Positions 49,195 to 55,307 of a stretch of 55,307 nt of DNA are shown piece after piece; position 1 is the first letter of the stretch; each line of letters opens with the position of its first letter. The notes under the pieces were generated by a model. That model did not search any database. It worked only from the letters and a program-made list of their open reading frames with translations, and was not told the origin of the DNA. This DNA comes from Nigrospora sphaerica. Taxonomy: Eukaryota; Ascomycota; Sordariomycetes; Amphisphaeriales; Apiosporaceae. A program made the translations under genes and the position numbers. The stretch lies in contig JAGVVL010000033.1 in NCBI GenBank assembly GCA_018287875.1, forward strand, positions 1-55,307, written 5' to 3'.

Positions 49195-49290
49195 AACCTA
49201 CCTTTCTAATTTTTTTTATTATTTATAATAAAAAAAAATAACAGGACTAGGACAGGCTAGTCCTGTGCTAGCCTGATCTCGAAAAAATTT
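49195..49290. repeat. AT hairpin plus aggactaggacaggctagtc cluster
   Basis: Composite: a ttttttattatttataataa hairpin followed by acaggactaggacaggctag and tcctgtgctagcctg. The same composite recurs at 54860-54945. Confidence 0.85.
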
Positions 49291-49294
49291 TTAT

Positions 49295-49363
49295 TTTCAT
49301 TAACTCAAAGGTAGAGGAGGATACTTCTAATATCCTGATTTTATTTCGAATCTAAATTGAAGA
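49295..49363 (+). tRNA. trnR: tRNA-Arg (TCT)
   Basis: Acceptor tttcatt/attgaag (weak, one T-T and one T-G), anticodon stem ggata/tatcc pairs perfectly around loop ctTCTaa, T loop ttcgaat. Clearly related to the tRNA-Arg (TCG) at 50011; the two differ mainly in acceptor and anticodon. Confidence 0.75.
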
Positions 49364-49389
49364 TATTATTTTACGACCCCTTCGGGGTA

Positions 49390-49570
49390 AGGAAATAGGA
49401 TTAGTTAAATTAAGTAAAAATATAGCATCTTTAAGTACAGGTGTAGTTACAAGTTATGTATTATATATATTAGTAGGTTTAATGGGTAGTAATTCTAAAG
49501 GTAAAGGAGGAAAGGAGGTGTAGAATTTAAAGGTTTAATATATACAGAGAGCTTAATTTTAGTTTTGCCT
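49390..49570 (+). pseudogene. Duplicated nad5 tail with internal deletion
   Basis: Bases 49392-49480 repeat 48125-48225 of nad5 almost exactly ([20 protein letters not shown]). It then jumps to the sequence matching 48297 on (MGSNSKGK), deleting about 70 nt between two gtttaat motifs. Ends in a degraded copy of the following region. No start codon or function of its own. Confidence 0.88.
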
Positions 49571-49574
49571 TTCT

Positions 49575-49915
49575 AAACTCGTCCCCCTCGGCACCCCAGG
49601 GGTGAGGAGGGGATAGGGCGTAGCCGCCTCAATGAAATAGGATTTCCTCTTCCCTAGGTGTAGAGGGGCGGTATTATTTCATGGGGATAAGGACTAGCTG
49701 AGCTGCTTCAGTTTCGTATTATTTTTTTTTAATTATTATAAATAATTAAAAAAAATTCTAGACGACTAGACTAATTTTCTTCGCCTCTTCTAATTAAAAA
49801 AAAATAACCAAGACCTATGGTCTTGGACCTGCTGCTGGGTAGAAGGGGATAAGAAGGGCTAAGAGAGGGGTTCTTTCTGACGGTTTTTCTTCCCTCTCCT
49901 AGTAGAGGGATGAAG
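49575..49915. repeat. Hairpin mosaic between the tRNA-Arg genes
   Basis: Includes cggcaccccaggggtgagg, a ttgaaataggatttcc...tatttcatgggg pair, an AT hairpin at 49725, and caagacctatggtcttgg (49809-49826). No gene. Confidence 0.75.
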
Positions 49916-50010
49916 GTTAGGTGTACCAAGCATCCTTGGTATATAGGCAATAAAGTATAATTTATATTTAATTATTAAGAAAGAATAAGGTTTAATATAT
50001 TAAACCTAAT

Positions 50011-50080
50011 TCTCCATATCTTAATTGGTAAAGAGGGATACTTCGAATATTCAGATTTTAGTTCGAATCTAAATGGAGAA
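50011..50080 (+). tRNA. trnR: tRNA-Arg (TCG)
   Basis: Acceptor tctccat/atggaga pairs perfectly; anticodon stem ggata/tattc with loop ctTCGaa; T arm ttta-gttcgaa-tctaaa. Possibly the parent or sister of the TCT copy. Confidence 0.88.
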
Positions 50081-50498
50081 TCTTGTAGTCTATTTTAGAC
50101 AGGATTACAATTGCCTTTCCTTATATTTAGATAATCAGGGGGTCAGGGTAAGGGTAAATATCTTTTATATATTAGTCCTTTGTTCTAGTTTACTCCTGGT
50201 TACGGTTATCAGAAAAAAAGATTTTTTTCTCCCCCTAAACCCCCTCGGGGGTTTAGGGGTTGGAGGTAAACCTGAAACTAATATACGTAGAATACCTTAG
50301 AATGGAGATATTTATTTTTCTTTAACTTCAATAGACAACCAGTTAGAGTTTAAAAGGGATATGTATTCTTTATTGAGTGAGAGTGATTTAAGATGTATTC
50401 AGCTTTGTCCATTTTGGCTTTATATCACATTAAGCGGTTTAATTTTAATAAGTTTAAGAAAATTTTATTATCTAAGTTTAATCTTAAGAATTACATAA
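50073..50498 (+). CDS. Hypothetical small membrane protein, interrupted by TAG and a GC hairpin
   Basis: Family not recognised. Reads MENLVVYFRQDYNCLSLYLD, a hydrophobic helix (IFYILVLCSSLLLVTVI), then an in-frame cctaaaccccctcgggggtt hairpin (PLNPLGGLG), a TAG at 50298-50300, and in the same frame NGDIYFSLTSIDNQLEFKRD and a second helix (LYITLSGLILISL), stop 50496-50498. Overlaps the end of trnR by 8 nt, so the start may be further in. Likely a decaying gene. Confidence 0.4.
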
Positions 50499-51240
50499 GT
50501 AAATTAAACTTATTTTTTTATCAATGTATTAACCCACTGATAAGTTCAATAAAAGTAAATTTCTAGTGAAGGACTAAGACTACTCGAAGTTCTAGAGAGG
50601 GGGAGCGTTGTCTACCCTTGAAGATTCAAAGGCAGTAAAGACCTCGAAGAGGGTTCACGCTTTTCTCTCTGTAATGAGATCATATCATAGTGAGCAAAAA
50701 CGTACTACTACTCAACCTAATGCGAATGATGCTTAATAAATGCTAATTATAAGACAACAAATGTCTCTTAAAAAGGGATTAGGACTATTAGATAAACACC
50801 AACCATAATAAGTTTAGGTTATATTTAATTTATTATGATCGTCAAGTTATTGATAAGATAAGAGAAGCTCTCATTCGTGGATTCTTGAAGGAGTTCTTCT
50901 ACTTATAGTTATATTTTTGTATTGTTAAGATAAAATATAATAAAATGTGAGATTAAAGCTATCTTAAGGTGTCAGAGAGTACATAGGTTTTTCAGACATA
51001 TTGTTACCCTCCGACTCTTTTTTTTAGAAAAAAGTACGGAGAGAGGGCCAACTTTCCTTTTCTTCCGTTCTGTGGCTATAGAGGAGGATAGCTATTTTAT
51101 TAAGATAGCTTGGTTGAATTTGACCTGTAATTTTGGGCTATTTCATATAAGTAATTTGCATTTAATAATTACTTACTAAAAGATAATAAATATAGAATAA
51201 TCATTAAGGGGATTCTCAGAATAGTACTGTTTAAGGCATA
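50499..51240. other. Unassigned region downstream of trnR
   Basis: No ORF worth calling. Unlike the hairpin mosaics it has mixed composition with possible RNA helices: gaagttctagagagggggag and acctcgaagagggttcacgc could belong to a structured RNA. I considered RNase P RNA but could not find convincing conserved regions I and V. One GC hairpin at 51009-51046. Confidence 0.35.
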
Positions 51241-51690
51241 GCAACAGGTAACCGACTAGTCGGTTGCTATCCGTAATCTCTTATCTCTTATCTCTTATCT
51301 CTAAACCCGACCCCTTCGGGAGTATGCAATTAATGCCTCCCCGCAAGCTAGCTTGCGGCACCCCCTACAAGCTAGCTTGCGGGGGGGTGAGGAGGGGTTT
51401 TGGGGGATATGGAAGAGAGAGGTTAGTAAATCATCCTCAGCACTTTGTGCTGGGACGCTATTTAATGACTGGTTAATATTTATTCTATTATGTATTGTAT
51501 TTTATAAAAAAAATCTGCATGCGATTTTTAAGCCCTTTCTTCGTCCTTTAAGGACTAATGGCTTAAAAAATCGATCGATGATGATGCATAGCCGATTTTT
51601 TTTTTCCGCCTAAACCCCCGCAAGCGTGCGGGGTTTAGGGAGGTTTGGTATAGAGGGGATTAGGGAAAGGATATCCTTTCCTAATAAAAC
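51241..51690. repeat. Hairpin mosaic upstream of cob
   Basis: Holds accgactagtcggt, a four-fold tctcttatctcttat run (51276-51302), two gcaagctagcttgcgg palindromes (51344 and 51369), agcactttgtgct, and a cccccgcaagcgtgcggggt palindrome (51616-51635). Confidence 0.8.
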
Positions 51691-52290
51691 TAAAACAGAG
51701 AATGCTAGCGAAGGCTGGCTTTAGAGTAACTAGTGGTTGAAAGGGTTATGTTAATTTAAAGAAGAAACTTATGTATATATACATAAGTTTCTTGAATTTT
51801 TATACTCTGTTCTATTATACTTTTGATATCTCTTCCTACCTTTACCCTATTCTCTCTTTTATTCTTTATATAGGTAGTAACCTGTATATGACAAGATAAT
51901 AAAGGAGTACTGTAATAAATAGTTTCTTTTTTTAATTCCTTTTTTCCTTAATACTACATGTTATTATATGACTATAAAAAAAGAAGAAATATATAAGAGC
52001 TGAGAGGGCTCTTTTTCGAAAGAGATTAAAAGGTAAAGGAATAAAGGAGGGTAAGGTAAAGTATAGATAAGTAGCGTAGTCCTATAATCTTAAAGGAGGC
52101 TGCTGGCCTTTGCTAATAGTTTGTTCATAAGCAAAGGCAAAATTATTGTATATAATACATAATAGAGTATATTAAACTAAACTAAATAAGTATCGCCTTT
52201 AGGCGTACCCTCTTGAAGGTAAATGAAAGGTGTAAATCTGATAGGCTAAACTAACTCTAATGTTCAAAAAATTGAAAATAGAATATAAAA
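51691..52290. other. cob leader region
   Basis: No gene. A perfect 32-nt palindrome lies at 51762-51793 (aagaaacttatgtata and its complement). A gcctttgct...agcaaaggc pair is at about 52107-52138. The last 150 nt are AT-rich 5' leader before the cob ATG. Confidence 0.55.
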
Positions 52291-55200
52291 ATGAGAATAT
52301 TAAAAAGTCATCCTTTATTGAAATTAGTTAATGCATATCTTATCGATTCATCTGAACCTAGTAATCTTAGCTATTTATGAAATTTTGGGTCTTTATTAGC
52401 TATTTGTTTAATAATACAAATAATAACAGGTGTTACACTAGCTATGCATTACAACCCTAGTGTATTAGAAGCATTCAATTCTATAGAGCATATTATGAGA
52501 GATGTAAATAACGGATGATTAATTCGTTACTTACACGCTAATACAGCTTCAGCTTTCTTTTTCTTATGTATCACATAGGAAGAGGAATATATTACGGATC
52601 TTATAGAGCTCCAAGAACATTAGTTTGAGCTATAGGAACTGTAATACTTATACTTATGATGGCTAGTTTGTGGCCAAATTTATTTTTAGTTTCTCAAGTT
52701 AAAAAAAAGATAATATAGTAATTTCTCCTTCTTTACCTTTTAATAAGAGTAGAACCAAGGCTATTCATAGAATTGGTCCTCATAATACTGACGCATTATC
52801 TATAATAATCTGTGGATTATTAGGAGATTGATGAGGTAATAAGATTAAAGGTAGTCAGATGGATAGTGTACGCTTTAGTATAGAACAAGGAGTAAAAACT
52901 CTGCTTATATTCATCATCTGAATATTCTATTACATGAATTAGGCTATTGTTCAACTGTCACACCTAAATTGGTAGTTAAGTCGGAATCTATTAACGATAA
53001 ACGTTTAGATCCTACATTAACTCGGTATAATTATAGATTAACTACTTATAGTTTTACTAGTTTTTTATGAATCTATAATTCATTTTATCATGAAGTTAAT
53101 GGTATTATGATAAAACGAGTACCAGAGTGAATAGGAGAGTTTATTACACCAATGGGTTTAGCCCATTGAATCCAACAAGACGGATCTAGACAAAAGAATC
53201 AAGGAATTTCCCTTGCAACTAACAGTTTTTCATATGAGGATTGTATTTATTTAAGTAAAATACTTAATGAAAAATTTGGGCTTAAGACTAGTGTTGTAAA
53301 AGCAGGACATATCCATCAATGAAAAATTAGTATATGAAAACAATCTATGTCGGATTTAGTTTTAATTGTTAAACCTTATATTATAGATGAAATGAAATAT
53401 AAATTTGAAGGATATCTTTAACTTGATACTAAAAATTAAAGTCCTACTTGAAATTAGAGTATATGCAATAATATAGTTAGAAATATACTGTTTTATGAAA
53501 TAAAGTTTTGATTAACCCTTCGTCCACGATTTGGATAAGGGTTAGGTCGTAGATTAAAACTAAAGTAGAATACCCTGACAGGGGTATTGGGTAATATGCC
53601 TGGCTATACTAGTGAAAACGGTTAAACATTCGTTATCTGTTTATAGACCGTCGGTTAATTATATAATCGCTACAGACTGGGTCACTGGTGGGTGGCTGAA
53701 ATGCCGCTTAATGTACAGTCGGAAGTTCTAATCTCTTTCTTTAGGGGCGTTCCTTCAAAGAGATTACACAAGGCTTTAAAGGATGTATATTAGAAAGATA
53801 TAAGCTAAATATCGGGGATTAATATATTGATAAAGTACAGGGATGCTATACAGATAAATTTAGGTTATAGTTTATCGGAACTTGGACAGCTTTCTTGGGT
53901 TATCAACATAGCCCAAAATGATTTAATATAAAGTTATATAAAAGTTTGAAAAATAGTAATACAATTTATTCTATTAATCGGGTGAGAAATTACAGTACAA
54001 TTTCTGATTTACCAGCTACTTCAGATTATTTAAAGAGTGTAATTAAGGAATTAGATTTAAATCCTGTCTACGTTTTTGAAAATCTAGGAGTAGAAACTAC
54101 TAGACAAAATGTTTTAAAATCTACTATGGGTTTAAGCGGTATATACATGATATTGAATAAAACCACAGGAGATTATTATATTGGTTCTGCAGCTACTAAT
54201 AGATTTTATGCTAGATTCAGTAATCATTTGATTTATTTTAGAGGTAGTAAAATAGTTAAAGCTGCAGTAAAAAAATACGGATTAGATAATTTCGCTTTTC
54301 TAATTTTAGAATTATATCCTAATATTGTAACTAAAGAAAATAATAAAGAATTATTAGATTTAGAAGATAAATATTTGAAGTCTTTATTACCTAATTATAA
54401 TATTTTAACTGAAGCAGGATCTAGTTTTGGTTATAAACATACAGAAATTGATCGTATAAAAATGAAAGAAATTTATAGTGATGAAAGGCGAGAACAAATA
54501 GGAAGTTTAAACAAAGGTAAAAAACTTTCTTCCGAGACAATAGAAAAATGAGGAGAAAGCTCTTAATAGACCTCCTATGTCAGATGAAACTAAATTGAAA
54601 TGTATTTCACATACAGAACCTGTTATTTTATATAACTTAAATGATACTGTTTATGGTAGATACTCTACAATAATAGAAGCAGCTAAAGCTGTTAATTGTG
54701 GTGAAAAAACACTCGAAGAGCTTTAAAAACAGAAAAAAATTAGTTAAAAAACAGTGAAGAATTAAAGATTTGTCTAATTAACTTTAAATATTGCCGGCTT
54801 AACCCCTCCCCGCATATGCGGGGTTTAAGGGGACGGATTATTTTTTATATACTTTTTTTTTTACCTTTCTAATTTTTTATTATTTATAATAAAAAAAAAA
54901 ATAACAGGACTAGGACAGGCTAGTCCTGTGCTAGGCCTGTCCCCCATCTTGGCACCCGCAATATGCGGGGGAGGCGAAGCCGGGGTAAAAAAAAGTCTGG
55001 CAAAGCCTCAAAAAAATTAGGCACGAAATAACTTTTATATTAAATTATAGTCTCACTATTAACAATCTTTTTGCAATTTTTACCAGAGAAAAAAAGATTA
55101 AAGTGATATAGCCCGACGGGGGTATAGAATAGTATATAAAATATTATTTGGCGATGCTAGTGAAAACGATCAAAAAGTAAATAAGCTTTAAGATCGTCGG

Positions 55201-55307
55201 TTATATAAATGATCGCGACAGACTGGGTCCACTAGTGGGTGGCTGAAATGACTGCTTAATGCACAGTCGGAACTTTTAGTTAGGGTTATTTTTTTTTATT
55301 ATTATAA
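52291..55307 (+). CDS. cob: Apocytochrome b (partial, at least two introns, runs off window)
   Basis: Haem-binding core of complex III (bc1). Exon 1 (52291-52664): [75 protein letters not shown] base is lost near 52575 where YLHIGRG is expected, then [20 protein letters not shown] and MMA. Exon 2 (53886-53903) is only 18 nt, TAFLGY. The H in [12 protein letters not shown] and in ALAMHYNP fits the haem ligand region. The rest of the gene is beyond 55307. Confidence 0.92.
52665..53421 (+). CDS. LAGLIDADG_2-type endonuclease in cob intron 1 (frame-broken)
   Basis: Of the second LAGLIDADG family: motif [20 protein letters not shown] (about 52803-52862) followed by [18 protein letters not shown] and [12 protein letters not shown]. 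Then [40 protein letters not shown] (second half), and [20 protein letters not shown], stop 53419-53421. Two one-base losses in A runs (about 52707 and 52898). Reads in frame from cob exon 1. Confidence 0.83.
52665..53885 (+). mobile_element. cob-i1: Group I intron 1 in cob
   Basis: Follows ATGATGGCT, ends in G53885. Core at the 3' side: gtgaaaacggttaaacattc (53612-53631), atagaccgtcggttaattat (53643-53662), gctacagactgggtcac (53669-53685), and aatgtacagtcggaagttc (53710-53728). Confidence 0.88.
53904..54781 (+). CDS. GIY-YIG endonuclease with NUMOD tail in cob intron 2 (frame-broken)
   Basis: In frame with exon 2: [19 protein letters not shown]. Nuclease core [20 protein letters not shown] (about 54134-54193), R in [10 protein letters not shown] in [17 protein letters not shown]. 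Then NUMOD3-like [20 protein letters not shown] and LSSETIEK; a one-base loss near 54549 precedes [20 protein letters not shown]1-like [20 protein letters not shown] ends the protein, stop 54779-54781. Confidence 0.84.
54790..55015. repeat. GC/AT hairpin cluster in cob intron 2
   Basis: Contains cccgcatatgcgggg, an AT hairpin at about 54870, acaggactaggacaggctag with tcctgtgctaggcctg (same composite as 49195-49290), and cccgcaatatgcgggggagg. Confidence 0.85.

Larger units (their letters stand above)
53904..55307 (+). mobile_element. cob-i2: Group I intron 2 in cob (partial)
   Basis: Starts right after the 18-nt exon. With the lost base restored, 393 coding bases precede it, the position of a well-known fungal cob intron site. 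Core: ctagtgaaaacgatcaaaaa (55157-55176), taagatcgtcggttatata (55188-55206), gcgacagactgggtccac (55215-55232), and aatgcacagtcggaac (55257-55272). 3' splice site lies outside the window. Confidence 0.85.

Noticed and set aside
50570..50800. RNase P RNA candidate
   Set aside because: gaaggacta and agacaacaaatg loosely recall conserved regions, but neither matches well and no pairing between them is convincing.
5227..54781. Reading the broken core genes as true pseudogenes (nuclear mitochondrial insert)
   Set aside because: The rRNAs and tRNAs are intact, and losses are almost all one base in homopolymers without accompanying random stops or substitutions; sequence error fits better, though only reads can settle it.
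1..55307. Bacterial or nuclear origin with standard code
   Set aside because: Conserved tryptophans in cox2, cox3, nad5 and cob are TGA, and trnW has anticodon TCA; gene set and order are fungal mitochondrial.

Overview
This window is part of a large, intron-rich mitochondrial genome of a filamentous ascomycete (Pezizomycotina-like). Evidence: mitochondrial rRNAs and tRNAs, respiratory-chain genes whose conserved tryptophans are written TGA, a tRNA-Trp with a TCA anticodon (translation code 4), rps3 inside a group I intron near the 3' end of rnl, a 1-nt nad4L/nad5 overlap, abutting nad2/nad3, and the order rns-nad6-cox3-rnl-nad2-nad3-cox2-nad4L-nad5-cob. Every gene I can support is on the + strand. 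I cannot name the species.

Layout: 1-5226 rns and a tRNA cluster (Y,N,K,G,G,D,S,W,P,S) with duplicated tRNA blocks. 5227-8455 nad6 with one intron, plus a second copy of its 3' end. 8968-14969 trnV and cox3 with two introns, followed by an unknown acidic, Ser/Gly-rich ORF. 16823-23045 trnI and rnl with the rps3 intron. 23677-26981 a second tRNA cluster (T,E,M,M,L,A,F,L,Q,H,M). 27096-30679 nad2 (one intron) and nad3. 31068-38437 cox2 with four introns, then another unknown ORF with 42-bp repeats. 39192-48625 a tRNA-like gene, nad4L (one intron) and nad5 (three introns). 48650-50500 extra copies of the nad5 tail, unknown coiled-coil and membrane ORFs, and two tRNA-Arg genes. 52291-55307 cob, cut by the window edge, with two introns.

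The products work in complex I (nad2,3,4L,5,6), complex III (cob), complex IV (cox2, cox3) and the mitoribosome (rns, rnl, rps3). At least fifteen group I introns or intron ORFs are recognisable from P/Q/R/S-like core motifs and LAGLIDADG or GIY-YIG endonuclease genes, often with NUMOD-type C-terminal modules. Most intergenic DNA is a mosaic of dispersed palindromic GC-rich hairpins and T-rich/A-rich hairpins; some have inserted inside reading frames.

Two things dominate the window. First, almost every protein gene, including essential ones, is broken by single missing bases, usually in homopolymers; I think this is more likely assembly error than decay. Second, several core genes (nad5, nad6, cox2, cox3) have duplicated tails or unusual low-complexity ORFs immediately 3', which suggests capture of gene ends by mobile DNA. 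Splice sites are inferred from protein continuity and the group I rule (exon ends in T, intron ends in G); most are good to a few bases.
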